Shown here: positions 9,601-18,110 of the stretch, one piece after another | How positions within the stretch are numbered: position 1 is the stretch's first letter | Layout of the letters: every line of letters begins with the position of its first letter | Assembly (NCBI RefSeq): GCF_029211185.1 | Contig: NZ_JARGDO010000002.1 | Location: 62,001-126,000, forward strand | Reading direction: 5' to 3' | Source: Tessaracoccus caeni | Lineage (GTDB): Bacteria; Actinomycetota; Actinomycetes; Propionibacteriales; Propionibacteriaceae | DNA: 64,000 nucleotides | The notes under the pieces: generated by a model | What the model saw: only the letters and a program-made list of their open reading frames with translations | What the model was told of the DNA's origin: nothing | The model's database searches: none | Position numbers and translations under genes: made by a program

Positions 9601-10469
9601 TCGTCGGCGGGCACCGTCACGGGCAGGACGTTCATCGCGGTACACACGGTCCGCGCCGACGGCAGCGCGCCCACGCCGGGAACCGTGCGGTTCATCAGCG
9701 GCACGCCGATCCGCGCCGACGCCGCGCCCGCCATCCGCGCGACGTATCCGCCGACGGCCGCCGCGAACAGGTCGGGCCAGCCGGCGCGCTGCCGGCGCGC
9801 GCTCTGCACCAGCAACGTCTGGGTCGCGGGATCGAGTTCGAGGCTGCGCTTGATCGCCGACGGCGCGGGCGTCGCGACGCGCCCGGCCAGGGACGCCGCG
9901 CCGCTCATGGCGCGCAGGCGGTCGTCCCAGAACGCGGCGGCCCCGTCGTCGTCCGCGCGGACGAGGTCGTCGGCGACCAGGTCGGCGAGGGACACCCCGG
10001 GGTCGGCGGGAGGGGCGCCGTCGTATACCTCGCAGATCCGCCGCAGCAGTTGCTGCACGCCGTAGCCGTCGAGCACGACGTGGTGGGCCGCGTGGAACCA
10101 CCACGTCCGGCCGTCGGGGAAGGAGAGCAGCGCCGCCCGGACCACATCGCCGTCCGACAGCCGCATCGGCCGACCGAGCTCCGCGCGCATCCACGCCTCG
10201 GCGGCTGCGTCGTCCTGCACCGCCACGCGCTGCACGGCCGGGACGGCCTCCCCCGCCCGCTGTTCGGGGCCTTCCGGCGTCGTCCGGAACTCGGCGCGGA
10301 GCTGCGGGAACTCGCGGTAGGCCTGCGCGTGCGCGGCGGCCAGCAGGTCGAGGTCGACCGCGCCGTCGATCTCGACGACCTCCGCGGTGGTATAGCACGG
10401 GTTCTCCGGCGCCAACTCGTGTGCGAAGTACAGCCCGCGCTGCGCGGACGTCAACGGAAGCCAGGTCAT
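6672..10469 (-). CDS. entF: EntF-like nonribosomal peptide synthetase, C-A-PCP-TE, predicted serine-activating
   Basis: 1265 aa, close to E. coli EntF (about 1290) and half of two-module DhbF. Domains in order: condensation (1-430, HHVVLDG near 128), adenylation (430-950, [13 protein letters not shown] near 570), peptidyl carrier (LGGDSLRV near 960) and thioesterase (GWSLGG near 1091, with His in DATHGDL). Aligning core motifs by eye gives the specificity residues D-V-W-H-V-S-L-V-D, matching EntF (DVWHFSLVD) except one conservative change; this is a serine code. Predicted role: condense dihydroxybenzoate from EntB with L-Ser and cyclise the product. The ATG overlaps the entB stop and the stop overlaps the transferase start. 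No MbtH-like gene is in this operon, though EntF-type enzymes often need one. Confidence 0.92.
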   Translation of the reverse strand: MTWLPLTSAQRGLYFAHELAPENPCYTTAEVVEIDGAVDLDLLAAAHAQAYREFPQLRAEFRTTPEGPEQRAGEAVPAVQRVAVQDDAAAEAWMRAELGRPMRLSDGDVVRAALLSFPDGRTWWFHAAHHVVLDGYGVQQLLRRICEVYDGAPPADPGVSLADLVADDLVRADDDGAAAFWDDRLRAMSGAASLAGRVATPAPSAIKRSLELDPATQTLLVQSARRQRAGWPDLFAAAVGGYVARMAGAASARIGVPLMNRTVPGVGALPSARTVCTAMNVLPVTVPADDTVAGALAATTADQAEVRAHPFVRQETLARRLAQLTGGQLFGAQVNVVPFELELRLGAAVGVVRNLTAGPVEDMTVCLRGTPGRGRVVRLEIDANPELYTADEVDLHLARLTAWLAAYAGAAAETPLRDLPLLPHAELDLVTRAFNDTAVEREAATLGERFAAQAARTPDATALVFRGETRTYAQLLDASRRLAAGLAARGVRPGDVVGVALERGFALYEAVHALALLGAVYLPVDADLPAARVDGMLSDAAAVLVIRPGDDLAADPGDLPVFGDVDAPAYLLFTSGSTGRPKGVLVGHRAIDNRLAWMQHHIPIGLGDRVLHKTPISFDVSIWELFWPLQVGAAVVIAEPGAHRDPRAIADLVVTEGVDVLHFVPSMLRALLADPRARERVAAGEVCHVVTSGEALTPDLVAGTARWFGVSPLNLYGPTEAAVDVTFWDCAPDEDVVPIGRPVWNTTCFVLDGDLRPVPIGAAGELWLGGVQLADGYVGRPDLTAERFVETAFGRLYRTGDLAAWRPDGALCYLGRTDDQVKIRGQRVELGEVEAALTGVPGLVAAAAGVVDEALVCWYAVAEGADADADAVGAALRTAAAARLPASFVPAHWVAVSEIPLGTSGKTDRRRLAEIAPPRPVAAGAGTPHDLLEQRLCALVADVVGAEAVGADDDFFALGGDSLRVLRLIAEAEAQLGLELTLADVFAHPTPAGLAALAGADRERADLAEALVLRPIGDRPPLVLLPPAGGLGWCYASLLRALPADQGVLTVQAPGIADGAPEPVADLDALAARQLAAVRGVLGRRPFHVAGWSLGGMAAHAVARLAREEGQEVGRVVLLDAYPSDQWQHLAEPTEEEALVGILRLGGVEGLLPDGATMDRATVADVLRRGGSALAALPEPVLDGCIASVIEASRIVRTSRHGILDGDLDVVVATAPRPERWLDAAGWRPYVSGTVTTHPVDATHGDLVRRPVADQVGAILAGLLR

Positions 10470-11353
10470 GACTGGGTCAGCAGGCCCTGCTCGCGGAGGT
10501 AGGACACGGTGGGACGGCGGGTGAACTCGCCGAAGTCGACGTCCACCCCGGCGTCGAGGAGACGGTCGAGCAGCTCGAAGGCTCGCATGGAGTCGAGGCC
10601 CAGCGCGAAGACATCGGAGTCGGGTGCTGCGAACGCGGCCGCCACCGCGTCGTCGGACAGCAGCCCGTCGAGCGCGGAGCGCAGTTCGGCGTCCCACGCA
10701 CTTCCCTCGGCGGGTGCGCCGGCGGGAGCCAACGCATCGACGACGTCCGCCGCACGAACCACGACGCCCGAGCAGCTGGCCACCTGGGCGAGCGCCCGCT
10801 CGTGCTCTGCGGCGCCGAAGTCGGCGACGCCGTCGGCGACGACGAACGGGTAGATCTCGCGCTGGAAGGCGTCGGAGGCGGTGGCCGCCACGCCGATGTG
10901 GGCGTAGACGCCGACGATGACCAGCTGGTCGCGTCCGAGCGCGGCAAGCCGGTCGCCGAGGTCCGTCTTGGCGAAGGCGCTGTAGCGGTGCTTGGCGATC
11001 ACCACCTCGTCCGGATGGGGAGCTACGGCGTCGACGATGGCGGTGTCCTCGTCCGCCGACGTCATGCCGCGCCCCCACAGCTCGCCCTGGAGGCCGCGCT
11101 CGTCGGCCGGCTGGTCGCCGGCCTGCGCGGTGTAGAAGACGGGCACACCCGCGGCGCGGGCCGCGTCGAGGATCTCGGTCGTGACGCTCAGCGCACGCTC
11201 CAGCGCCGGGCAGCCGGGCGCGAAGGCACGGACGAAGTAGCGCTGCAGGTCGTGGACCAGGACGGCCGCGCGGCCGGCGTCGAGCGTCCAGTTCGCCCGG
11301 TTGGCCGGGGTGTGCTGCGGGGTCGCGTAGTCGATCAGAGCGGGAAGGGTCAC
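10466..11353 (-). CDS. entB: EntB/DhbB: isochorismatase fused to aryl carrier protein
   Basis: 295 aa in two domains. Residues 1-205 form the isochorismatase: LVHDLQRYF near 33, AKHRYSAF near 124, and GVYAHIG near 148. As in other DHB-forming isochorismatases the nicotinamidase-type catalytic Cys is absent. Residues 215-290 are the carrier domain, with the phosphopantetheine Ser in LGLDSMRAF near 252. It hydrolyses isochorismate to 2,3-dihydro-2,3-dihydroxybenzoate plus pyruvate and carries activated DHB to EntF. The stop overlaps the entF ATG; the gene starts 4 bases after the entE stop. Confidence 0.95.
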   Translation of the reverse strand: MTLPALIDYATPQHTPANRANWTLDAGRAAVLVHDLQRYFVRAFAPGCPALERALSVTTEILDAARAAGVPVFYTAQAGDQPADERGLQGELWGRGMTSADEDTAIVDAVAPHPDEVVIAKHRYSAFAKTDLGDRLAALGRDQLVIVGVYAHIGVAATASDAFQREIYPFVVADGVADFGAAEHERALAQVASCSGVVVRAADVVDALAPAGAPAEGSAWDAELRSALDGLLSDDAVAAAFAAPDSDVFALGLDSMRAFELLDRLLDAGVDVDFGEFTRRPTVSYLREQGLLTQS

Positions 11354-11357
11354 GGTC

Positions 11358-13007
11358 TTACCTCCGGTCGTCGGCGGGTCGGGTGGGGACGAGTTGTTCC
11401 GTGAGCAGCTGGCGCAGCTCTCGTCGGCTGTTCTTGCCGACGTGGGTCTCGGGGAAGGCGTCCAAGAACTCGACCCGGTCGGGGAGCTTGTGGGACGCGA
11501 GGCCCGCCGCCGCGAGGCGCGCGGAGAGGTCGGCGGGACGGGGACGGCCGGGCTCGATCCGCACGACGAGGCAGATGCTCTCCCCCAAGTACGGGTCGGG
11601 CAGGCCGACGGCGACGGCGTCGAGGACGTCGGGGTGAGCGAGCGCGAGCCCCTCGATCTCGTCGGTGGCGACCTTCTCGCCCGCGCGATTGATCTGATCC
11701 TTGTCGCGGCCGGTGACGATGAGGTGGCCGGTGGGCAGGCGCCGCACCCGGTCTCCGGTGCGGTAGAAGCCGTCGGCGGTGAACGAGTCGCGGTTGGGGC
11801 CGCCGCCTGGGTCGCCCGGGCGGTAGTAGCCGCGGATCGTATACGGGCCGCGGGTGAGCAGGCTGCCCTCGACGCCGTCGGGCACGGGGTTGTCGTCCTC
11901 GTCGACGACGAGGATCTCGTCGTCGGGGCTGATCGGCCGGCCTTGCGTGGTGAGCACCAGCTCGTCCGGATCGTCCAGGCGGGTGTAGTTGACGAGGCCC
12001 TCGGCCATGCCGAACACCTGCTGCAGACGCGCGCCCAGCACCGGGCCGATCTCGGCGGCGACGGAGTCGGCCAGCTTGGAGCCGCCCACCTGGATGGTGC
12101 GCAGCGTCGACAGGTTCGGGGTCCGGCGCCGCGCGGCGGAGATCCACGCCTGGGCGAGCGGAGGGACGAGCGAGGCGTCGGTCACCCCTTCGCGCTCGAT
12201 CAACGCGAACGCGGTGCGCGGGCTGGGATCGGGGGCGAGCACCACCCGTCCCCCGACGTGCAGCACCCCGAGGATGCCGGGCGAACTCATCGGGAAGTTG
12301 TGCGCGGCGGGCAGCACGACGAGCAGGGCGCTGTCCTCCGTCAGGTTGCAGATGGTGGCGGACTCGCGCACGGAGTACAGATAGTCGGCGGCGGTGCGCG
12401 GGATGAGCTTCGCCACGCCGGTCGTCCCGCCCGAGAGCTGCAGGAAGGCGGCGTCCTCGGCGCCACGGTCCGGGGCGGGGACGGGCGGGAGCTGCTCATC
12501 GCCCCAGGTGCGAAGGTCGATCAGCGTGGGCGGCTCGACGCCCTGCTCGGCGACGCGGGCCGCGACGACGGCATGCAGGCCCGAGAGGTCGTCGGCGGCG
12601 ACGACCATCGCGGCGGCGTCGGCCGTGACGCAGAACTGGGTCAGCTCGAGCTCGCGATGGGTGGGAAGGGCGAAGATCGGGAGCGCGCCCAGCCGGAACA
12701 GACCGAGGATCACGGCAACGAAGTCGGCCACGTTGGGCAGCGCGACCACCACGCGGTCGCCGGGCGCGACACCCGCCGCCGCGACGTGCGCCGCGGCCCG
12801 GTCCGCCGCGGCGGCCAGGTCGGCGTAGCTCCAGCACACCTCGCGGCCATGAACATCACGGCCGACGACCGCGGTGTTGCCGGCGAACCGCCGGCAGCGG
12901 TCGTCGATGAAGGCCGCGAAGGTCTCGTCCGTCCAGTAGCCGAGTTCGCGATAGCGGCGACGGGCCTTGTCGGGCCAGGTCGGGAAGGCGGCGACGGGGT
13001 TCCTCAC
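11358..13007 (-). CDS. entE: 2,3-dihydroxybenzoate-AMP ligase (EntE/DhbE)
   Basis: 549 aa from GTG 13007, the start that overlaps the entC stop as GTGA; a longer frame upstream only shadows entC. It is an ANL-superfamily adenylating enzyme: QLSGGTTGVAKLIPRT around 190, VFGMAEGLVNYTRLDDP near 336, YRTGDRVRR near 420, and a C-terminal catalytic lysine region VGKNSRRELR near 530. It activates 2,3-dihydroxybenzoate as the acyl-AMP and loads it on the EntB carrier domain. Length and position inside the DHB operon match EntE/DhbE. Salicylate is an alternative aryl substrate, but the isochorismatase and EntA-type dehydrogenase point to DHB. Confidence 0.94.
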   Translation of the reverse strand: MRNPVAAFPTWPDKARRRYRELGYWTDETFAAFIDDRCRRFAGNTAVVGRDVHGREVCWSYADLAAAADRAAAHVAAAGVAPGDRVVVALPNVADFVAVILGLFRLGALPIFALPTHRELELTQFCVTADAAAMVVAADDLSGLHAVVAARVAEQGVEPPTLIDLRTWGDEQLPPVPAPDRGAEDAAFLQLSGGTTGVAKLIPRTAADYLYSVRESATICNLTEDSALLVVLPAAHNFPMSSPGILGVLHVGGRVVLAPDPSPRTAFALIEREGVTDASLVPPLAQAWISAARRRTPNLSTLRTIQVGGSKLADSVAAEIGPVLGARLQQVFGMAEGLVNYTRLDDPDELVLTTQGRPISPDDEILVVDEDDNPVPDGVEGSLLTRGPYTIRGYYRPGDPGGGPNRDSFTADGFYRTGDRVRRLPTGHLIVTGRDKDQINRAGEKVATDEIEGLALAHPDVLDAVAVGLPDPYLGESICLVVRIEPGRPRPADLSARLAAAGLASHKLPDRVEFLDAFPETHVGKNSRRELRQLLTEQLVPTRPADDRR

Positions 13008-14116
13008 AGTCCCACCACCCTGGCCATGGTGTCGAGCTTGGCGCTGGTCTCGCGCACCTCGGCATCGGGATCGGAGCCGGCGACGATGCCCGCCCCCGCG
13101 AACAGGCGCAGGTGATCGCCGTGCAGCACGCCCGCGCGGATGGCGACCGCGAACTCCCCGTCGCCCGCGCCGTCGACCCATCCGACCGCGCCCGCCATCG
13201 GGCCGCGCATGCCGGGCCCCTCGATCTCGTCGATCGCCGCGAGGGCTGCAGCCGTCGGCACGCCACCGACGGCGGGCGTGGGGTGCAGCAGCCGGGCGAG
13301 GTGCAGCGCGCTCGGCCCCGCGGGCTCGATCCGGGCCCGGATCGACGTGGCCAGGTGCCACAGCGTGTCGGTGGCGAGCAGCTGCGGCGTGGGGTCGGCC
13401 TCGAGTTCCAGCGCGACGGGGCTGAGCGCGGCCACGATCTGGTCGACGACGAAGGCGTGCTCGTCGAGATCCTTGGCGGAGGCAAGCAGCGCGTCGGCGC
13501 GACGCGCGTCCTCCTCCGCGTCCGGGGAGCGGGGCACCGATCCGGCGAGCGGCAGGCAGCTGACCTCCGCACCCCGGCGGCGGACGAGCAGTTCGGGGCT
13601 GGCGCCCACCAGAACCGGCCCGTCAAAGAGGTCGGCGGTGAGCGGAACGCTGAACAGGTAGCGGCCGGGGCGGGTCACCATCAGCCGGCCCAGCACCTCC
13701 TGCGGCGTGAGCGGCGGCTCGCTGATGACGTCGAGGCTGCGGCCGAGCACCACCTTCTCCAACCGGCCGGCGGCGATCCGGCTGAGCGCGTCGCGGACCC
13801 GGTCGGCGTACTCCTCGCGAGTTGGCGACGGCGTGACGACGTGCCTGCGCGCGGGGTTGGGCACGACCGGCACCGGCGGCTGGCCCGATCCGGTGACCAC
13901 ATGCATCACGGCGGGACCGCCCGGCGCGAAGGGAAGAGCCCCGACAGCCCACTGACCCGGCGCGAGCGACGCGACCACGCCGTCGGCCCAGGACTCGTCA
14001 CCCGGCGCGGCCAAGGTGTCGAGCAGACGCTCGGCGACGATGTTCTCGTCACCGATGAAGAGGATCGGGGAGGTGTTCACGGCAATCGGGGTTACTTCCT
14101 CGAGTAGCTGGGTCAC
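13004..14116 (-). CDS. entC: Isochorismate synthase (EntC/DhbC)
   Basis: 370 aa from GTG 14116, overlapping the entA stop. It belongs to the chorismate-binding family: the C-terminal two thirds contain KVVLGRSLDV, PLAGSVPRSPD, LHPTPAVGGVPT and EIEGPGMRGPMAGAVGW, the usual order of conserved blocks with Mg and chorismate contacts. It converts chorismate to isochorismate, the first committed step of the pathway. A salicylate synthase would be longer and would not be followed by EntB and EntA homologues, so isochorismate synthase is the favoured reading. Confidence 0.94.
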   Translation of the reverse strand: MTQLLEEVTPIAVNTSPILFIGDENIVAERLLDTLAAPGDESWADGVVASLAPGQWAVGALPFAPGGPAVMHVVTGSGQPPVPVVPNPARRHVVTPSPTREEYADRVRDALSRIAAGRLEKVVLGRSLDVISEPPLTPQEVLGRLMVTRPGRYLFSVPLTADLFDGPVLVGASPELLVRRRGAEVSCLPLAGSVPRSPDAEEDARRADALLASAKDLDEHAFVVDQIVAALSPVALELEADPTPQLLATDTLWHLATSIRARIEPAGPSALHLARLLHPTPAVGGVPTAAALAAIDEIEGPGMRGPMAGAVGWVDGAGDGEFAVAIRAGVLHGDHLRLFAGAGIVAGSDPDAEVRETSAKLDTMARVVGL

Positions 14117-14889
14117 AGCGAGGCTCCTCCGTCGACATAGATCTGCTGGAGTGTGACGTGGCGGGCCTGCTCGGAGAGCAGGAAGGCGATCACCTCGGCG
14201 ACATCGCCGGGTTCGGCCAGGCGGCCGAGCGGGATGCCGACGCGGTATGCGCCGGGGTTGCCGTGCAGGGTGCCCGCGAGCCCCGACTCCTCGTCGGGCC
14301 AGAGCGAGCGCAGCATCGAGGTGTCCGTGGAACCGGGCTCCACGACGTTGCAGCGGATGCCCCGTGCGGCAAGTTCAAGGCCGGCGCAGCGTGTGAGGGC
14401 CGACGTCGCCGCCTTCGACGCCGCGTAGGCCAGCATGCCGGTGCGGGGCACGCGCGCCGCGTTCGAGCTGACCACGACGATGGCTCCCCCGTCGCGGAGC
14501 CGAGTGCGTGCCGACTGGAGGCAATGCAGCACCCCCGTGGTGTTGACGTCGAAGTGCCGCTGCCAGGACGCGGCGGTGACCTCGGCGAGGCCGGCGGGCT
14601 CGAGGATTCCCGCGGTGCAGGCGAGCGCGTCCAACTCCCCCAGGCTCTCGGTCGCTTCGGCGAAGGCGCTTTCGATCTCGTCGGGGGAGGTGACGTCGGC
14701 CGTCCGGGCCAGCACCTCCGTCGCCCCGGCGTCGCGCGCCTCATCCGCCGTCGCCGCCAGGGCGTCGGCGTCGCGGTCGAGCAGAGCAAGCGCCGCCCCG
14801 GACTGGGCAAGGCGAAGCGCCGTCGCACGACCGATACCGGATGCGGCTCCGGTCACGAGAGCGACAGACGCGGGGGAACGAACAAGCAT
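14113..14889 (-). CDS. entA: 2,3-dihydro-2,3-dihydroxybenzoate dehydrogenase (EntA/DhbA)
   Basis: 258 aa. A short-chain dehydrogenase with the NAD-binding TGAASGIGRA near residue 12 and the catalytic Ser, Tyr and Lys in the expected spacing (VVVSSNAA, YAASKAA). It oxidises dihydro-DHB to 2,3-dihydroxybenzoate with NAD. Start choice: ATG 14898 is also in frame, but the -10 hexamer TAATAT (14902-14897) overlaps it and lies exactly 7 nt before ATG 14889, so I favour a leaderless start at 14889. It is the first gene of the six-gene siderophore operon and lies under an iron box. Confidence 0.92.
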   Translation of the reverse strand: MLVRSPASVALVTGAASGIGRATALRLAQSGAALALLDRDADALAATADEARDAGATEVLARTADVTSPDEIESAFAEATESLGELDALACTAGILEPAGLAEVTAASWQRHFDVNTTGVLHCLQSARTRLRDGGAIVVVSSNAARVPRTGMLAYAASKAATSALTRCAGLELAARGIRCNVVEPGSTDTSMLRSLWPDEESGLAGTLHGNPGAYRVGIPLGRLAEPGDVAEVIAFLLSEQARHVTLQQIYVDGGASL

Positions 14890-14896
14890 GCGATGC

Positions 14897-14918
14897 ATAT
14901 TAGGGGAGGCTTACCTAG
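14897..14918 (-). promoter_or_regulatory. Iron box (IdeR/DtxR-type) over a leaderless promoter of the siderophore operon
   Basis: On the plus strand 14900-14918 reads TTAGGGGAGGCTTACCTAG, matching the IdeR/DmdR consensus TTAGGTTAGGCTAACCTAA at 15 of 19 positions. The minus-strand -10 TAATAT (14902-14897) overlaps it, followed by 7 nt and ATG 14889. A second, weaker half-site continues to 14923. An Fe(II)-loaded IdeR bound here would block RNA polymerase, giving iron-repressed expression. Confidence 0.8.
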
Positions 14919-14991
14919 CCTAAATAATCGAGCCACCATTCGGGCCCTTGGGACCTCCAGTCCGGAGGCATGGCCGTCAGGGAAACTCTGA

Positions 14992-15411
14992 TCAATGGGG
15001 AAGCAGCCAGGGGTTGATCAGATCCAGCCCGAGCCCCTCGAAGTCCTTGGTGTTGCGCGTGGCCAGCGTCGAGGACGACGCCAGGCAGATCGCGGCGATA
15101 AGCCCATCGAAGCCCGAGATCGGCCTTCCCACCTCCTGCCGTCGCGCCTGTATCTCCGCGTAACAGTCGGCCGCTTCCTCGGTGAGCGGCAGGCAGGTTC
15201 CCATCCGCGCCAACTGCGCAGTGATCGTGGCGTGCAGAACCTCTTTCCGACGCCCATCGGGCAACAGCGCAACGCCGGCCAGTAACTCGGCGCGGTTCAC
15301 GATGGTGGTCACCGGTGCGGCGGACAACGATGACAGCCACGCGATCACATTCGGGTCTGCCTGCGGCCCCTTCAAGGCTTCCGAGATGACGTTGGTGTCG
15401 AGAACGATCAC
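14992..15411 (-). CDS. PIN-domain toxin (VapC/FitB type)
   Basis: 139 aa. The PIN fold is evident: VLDTNVISEAL at the N-terminus, a central acidic residue in NRAELLAGV, and the C-terminal ISGFDGLIAAICLASSSTLATRNTKDFEGLGLDLINPW, supplying the Asp/Glu residues for Mg-dependent RNA cleavage. GTG start at 15411 overlaps the antitoxin stop (GTGA). The LINPW ending is typical of the FitB group. In such modules the toxin cleaves RNA, often tRNA, when the antitoxin is degraded. The RNA target is unknown. Confidence 0.9.
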   Translation of the reverse strand: MIVLDTNVISEALKGPQADPNVIAWLSSLSAAPVTTIVNRAELLAGVALLPDGRRKEVLHATITAQLARMGTCLPLTEEAADCYAEIQARRQEVGRPISGFDGLIAAICLASSSTLATRNTKDFEGLGLDLINPWLLPH

Positions 15412-15647
15412 AGCTCAACCACTCGGGCCGCCGTGCGCTCAGGCACGGGCACCTCCACGCCGCCGAGTTCGTTGCCCAGTTCCACCAGCTGCTGGATCCA
15501 GGTGAAATCCGTGCGGGCAGGCTGTTCCAGCCCGGCCACCAGGATCGCCCGCGCCTCGGCCTCCATCGAACGTTGATTGGCGGCCGCGCGCATCCGCAGC
15601 TTCTGCTTCACGTCGTCCGGGAGCTTCCGAATAGTAATAGCCGTCAT
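15408..15647 (-). CDS. Ribbon-helix-helix antitoxin (FitA/VapB type)
   Basis: 79 aa. The N-terminus MTAITIRKLPDDVKQKLR is a ribbon-helix-helix DNA-binding domain, followed by NQRSMEAEARAIL, the FitA-family signature. The C-terminal ~35 residues are the toxin-wrapping tail. It precedes and overlaps the toxin gene, the normal antitoxin-first order. A near-perfect palindrome covers its start and upstream region, so the complex should repress its own operon. Confidence 0.9.
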   Translation of the reverse strand: MTAITIRKLPDDVKQKLRMRAAANQRSMEAEARAILVAGLEQPARTDFTWIQQLVELGNELGGVEVPVPERTAARVVEL

Positions 15648-15670
15648 GCAACAACGATATCAGTGTTGCG
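15647..15670. promoter_or_regulatory. Palindromic operator of the FitAB-like operon
   Basis: The 24-bp palindrome TGCAACA-AC-GATATC-AG-TGTTGCG is symmetric except for three base pairs and reaches the antitoxin ATG. The minus-strand hexamer TATCGT within it lies 6 nt before that ATG and may be the -10. A palindrome here fits autoregulation by the antitoxin-toxin complex. Confidence 0.6.
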
Positions 15671-15685
15671 CAACCTGCTCGCAGC

Positions 15686-15739
15686 CCCTTAGCCGCTTGC
15701 TAGTCCACCGACTTCGGTGGACTAGCAAGCGGTTAAGGG
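15686..15739. repeat. 54-bp palindromic repeat, copy 1
   Basis: Two 25-bp arms (15686-15710 and 15715-15739) are complementary except for one G-U-type mismatch, with loop ACTT. It ends 5 bases before the Rrf2 stop codon and can act as that gene's terminator. The same palindrome recurs at 20199-20252 with the complementary loop AAGT, so the copies are in opposite orientation. Confidence 0.85.
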
Positions 15740-15743
15740 ATCG

Positions 15744-16208
15744 TCAGCGATTCTGCCAGGCGTCGGGAAGGGTCAACAGCTCGCGCACCGGCGCCGGCAG
15801 CTCGCCGGTGAGAAGGTCTTCGAGCGACGTGGCGTCGAGCACCTGACGCAGGCTGGCCCGCACGGCGACCCAGAGCTCCGGCAGGTGCCGGGCCACCCCG
15901 TCGTAGGTGGTGTCCTGGGGTCGTCGCCCCCGCACCTCGGCAAGGGGACCGTCGACCGCGCGAATCACCGCACCGACGCCGATCTCTGCGGCCGGGCGTG
16001 CCAGCTGATAGCCGCCGCGCGCGCCCTGGGTGCTGTAGACCAGGCCGGCCTTGCGGAGATCGGTGAGGATGGACTCCAGGAACTTGCGGGGCAGATCCTG
16101 CGCGCGGGCAAGGGCGTCGGTGGACACTGGCACGTCCTGGGCACGGGATGCCTCCGCCAGTTGGAGCATGGCGCGAACGGCGTACTCGGTCCTGGCGGAG
16201 ATCTCCAT
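15744..16208 (-). CDS. Rrf2-family transcriptional regulator, likely CymR-like
   Basis: 154 aa from ATG 16208 (MEISARTEYAVRAMLQL, the usual Rrf2 start); an in-frame ATG at 16235 adds nine atypical residues. A winged helix covers residues 1-75 (RKFLESILTDLRKAGLVYSTQGARGGYQLAR). There is no Cys in the chain, so it cannot hold a Fe-S cluster as IscR or NsrR do and resembles CymR, which senses cysteine metabolism through partner proteins. It ends just before a palindromic repeat and starts 37 bases after the cysA stop, on the same strand as the sulfate transporter. I infer that it controls sulfate uptake; the effector is unknown. Confidence 0.85.
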   Translation of the reverse strand: MEISARTEYAVRAMLQLAEASRAQDVPVSTDALARAQDLPRKFLESILTDLRKAGLVYSTQGARGGYQLARPAAEIGVGAVIRAVDGPLAEVRGRRPQDTTYDGVARHLPELWVAVRASLRQVLDATSLEDLLTGELPAPVRELLTLPDAWQNR

Positions 16209-16245
16209 CCCCTCATTGTGGCGGACGGTTCCCATGTTTGCCTCG

Positions 16246-17253
16246 TCAACCGGCCAATGGCGCTACATCGTGGGCCGCCGACAGGGTCCGCGTGGGGAGC
16301 ACCCAGACGCGATCGCCGACTCGGAGGTCGAGATGCGACGCCTCGCCGCGCGTGAGCTGGGCGAAGAAGCTCTCCCCCGACGCCGGCTCCCGCAGCTCGA
16401 TCCGCACCTCGAAGCCCAGCCGGACCAGTCGGTCCACCTCGGCCTCGACGACGGGCAGCCCGTGGTGTTCCGCCTCGGCCCGCGCGCGGTGCACGTCGCG
16501 CTCCAGCCGCAGATCGTGCGGCCGGGCGAGCGTGTCGCCCAGCCGTGACACCGATCCGAGGAAGGACATCACGAAGGGGTTGGCCGGGGTCTCGTACAGC
16601 TCGTCGGGGCTGCCGACCTGCTCGATCCGGCCGGCGTTCAGCACCGCGATCCGATCGGCGACGTCCAGCGCCTCCTCCTGATCATGGGTGACCAGCACCG
16701 TGGTGACGTGGACCTCGTCATGCAGCCGGCGCAGCCAGCGACGCAGGTCGTCGCGCACCTTCGCGTCGAGGGCACCGAAGGGCTCGTCGAGCAGCAGCAC
16801 CTGCGGATCGACGGCCAGCGCCCGCGCCAGGGCCATCCGCTGCCGCTGGCCGCCGGAGAGCTGCGCCGGGTAGCGGTGCTGGAAGCCGGCCAGGCCCACC
16901 ACCTCCAGCAGCTCGTCGACGCGGCGCCTGGTCTCGGCTTTGGGGCGCTTGCGGATGGTGAGGCCGAAGGCGACGTTGTCGCGCACCGTCATGTGCTTGA
17001 AGGCCGCGTAGTGCTGGAAGACGAAGCCGATGCCCCGCTTCTGCGGCGGCTGGCGGGTGACGTCGGTTCCGGCGATCAGCACCGAGCCGGAGTCGAGATC
17101 CTCCAGGCCCGCGATCGCGCGCAGCAGCGTCGACTTGCCGGAGCCACTGGGCCCGAGTAGTGCGGTGAGGCTGCCGGAGGGGATGTCGAGGGACACGTCG
17201 TCGAGGGCGGCGAAGCTCCCGTAGTTCTTGTGGGCGTGCGTGACGCGGATCAT
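16246..17253 (-). CDS. cysA: Sulfate/thiosulfate ABC transporter ATPase (CysA)
   Basis: 335 aa. Walker [10 protein letters not shown] near residue 37, signature LSGGQRQR near 135, Walker [13 protein letters not shown] near 155, and H-loop VTHDQEEAL. The C-terminal ~100 residues form a TOBE-like regulatory domain, as in CysA. The start at 17253 overlaps the cysW stop (ATGA). It powers sulfate import through CysT/CysW with the binding protein encoded upstream. Confidence 0.92.
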   Translation of the reverse strand: MIRVTHAHKNYGSFAALDDVSLDIPSGSLTALLGPSGSGKSTLLRAIAGLEDLDSGSVLIAGTDVTRQPPQKRGIGFVFQHYAAFKHMTVRDNVAFGLTIRKRPKAETRRRVDELLEVVGLAGFQHRYPAQLSGGQRQRMALARALAVDPQVLLLDEPFGALDAKVRDDLRRWLRRLHDEVHVTTVLVTHDQEEALDVADRIAVLNAGRIEQVGSPDELYETPANPFVMSFLGSVSRLGDTLARPHDLRLERDVHRARAEAEHHGLPVVEAEVDRLVRLGFEVRIELREPASGESFFAQLTRGEASHLDLRVGDRVWVLPTRTLSAAHDVAPLAG

Positions 17254-18110
17254 GAGGTGCTCCTTGCGGGTGCGGATGTCGTCGAGGACGTCGAGGAAGG
17301 GGAATGGTGGTCGGGGCGGAGGCGGTCGATCAGGGTCATCGCCAGCAGGATCACGAGCGCGATCATCATCAGCAGCGTGGCCGCCGCGTAGGCGCCGTAG
17401 GTGTTGTGGTCGTCGATGTAGCGGGAATGCACCAGCAGCGTCAGCGTCTGGGAGACCCCGGGGAAGCCGGAGCTGACCATGATCACGGCACCGAACTCCC
17501 CCAGTGCGCGGGCGGCGGTGAGCACCACTCCGTAGGTGAGGCCCCAGCGGATGGCGGGCAGCGTGATCCGCACGAAGGTCTGCCACGACGACGCTCCCAA
17601 GGTGGCCGCGGCCTGCTCCTGCTCGGTGCCGATCTCCCGCAGCACCGGCTCCACCTCGCGCACCACGAAGGGCAGCGTCACGAAGAGGGTCGCGATCACC
17701 ATGCCGGGCAGGCCGAAGATCACCCGGAACCCGAGCGAGTCGAGCCCTCCGAACCACCCGTTGACGCCCCAGAGCATGATCAGGGCGACGCCGACGACGA
17801 TCGGCGAGACGGCGAACGGCAGGTCGACGATGCCCGAGAGCAGGCGTCGTCCGGGGAACCGGCCGCGAACCAGCGCCAAGGCGGTGACCACGCCGAAGAT
17901 CACGTTCAGCGGCACCACGATCGCGACGATCAGCAGCGAGAGGTTGAGCGCCGAGATGGCGGCGGGGGTCTGGATCGATGCCCAGAAGGCGCCGAGTCCC
18001 GGTTGGAAGGTGCGCCACAGGATGGTCACGATCGGGAAGGCCAACAACACGGCCAGATAGACCAGGGCGATCAGCCGCAGCGCGAGGCGGCTGGGCGTCG
18101 AGATTCTCAT
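17250..18110 (-). CDS. cysW: Sulfate ABC transporter permease (CysW)
   Basis: 286 aa, six membrane segments. The EAA loop that contacts CysA is [23 protein letters not shown] near residue 187. The conserved [24 protein letters not shown] follows, characteristic of sulfate/molybdate permeases. The start and stop overlap cysT and cysA by 4 nt. Assignment as CysW rather than CysT rests on order in the operon and on the closer CysW-like segments. Confidence 0.9.
   Translation of the reverse strand: MRISTPSRLALRLIALVYLAVLLAFPIVTILWRTFQPGLGAFWASIQTPAAISALNLSLLIVAIVVPLNVIFGVVTALALVRGRFPGRRLLSGIVDLPFAVSPIVVGVALIMLWGVNGWFGGLDSLGFRVIFGLPGMVIATLFVTLPFVVREVEPVLREIGTEQEQAAATLGASSWQTFVRITLPAIRWGLTYGVVLTAARALGEFGAVIMVSSGFPGVSQTLTLLVHSRYIDDHNTYGAYAAATLLMMIALVILLAMTLIDRLRPDHHSPSSTSSTTSAPARSTS

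Noticed and set aside
6738-10502. A 1254-residue open frame antisense to entF
   Set aside because: It is the mirror of a high-GC gene: very rich in Arg, Gly, His and Pro, no RBS, no motif. The NRPS on the minus strand explains the coding bias.
14890-14898. ATG 14898 as the entA start
   Set aside because: It overlaps the -10 hexamer TAATAT, leaves no leader or RBS, and ATG 14889 has exact leaderless spacing.
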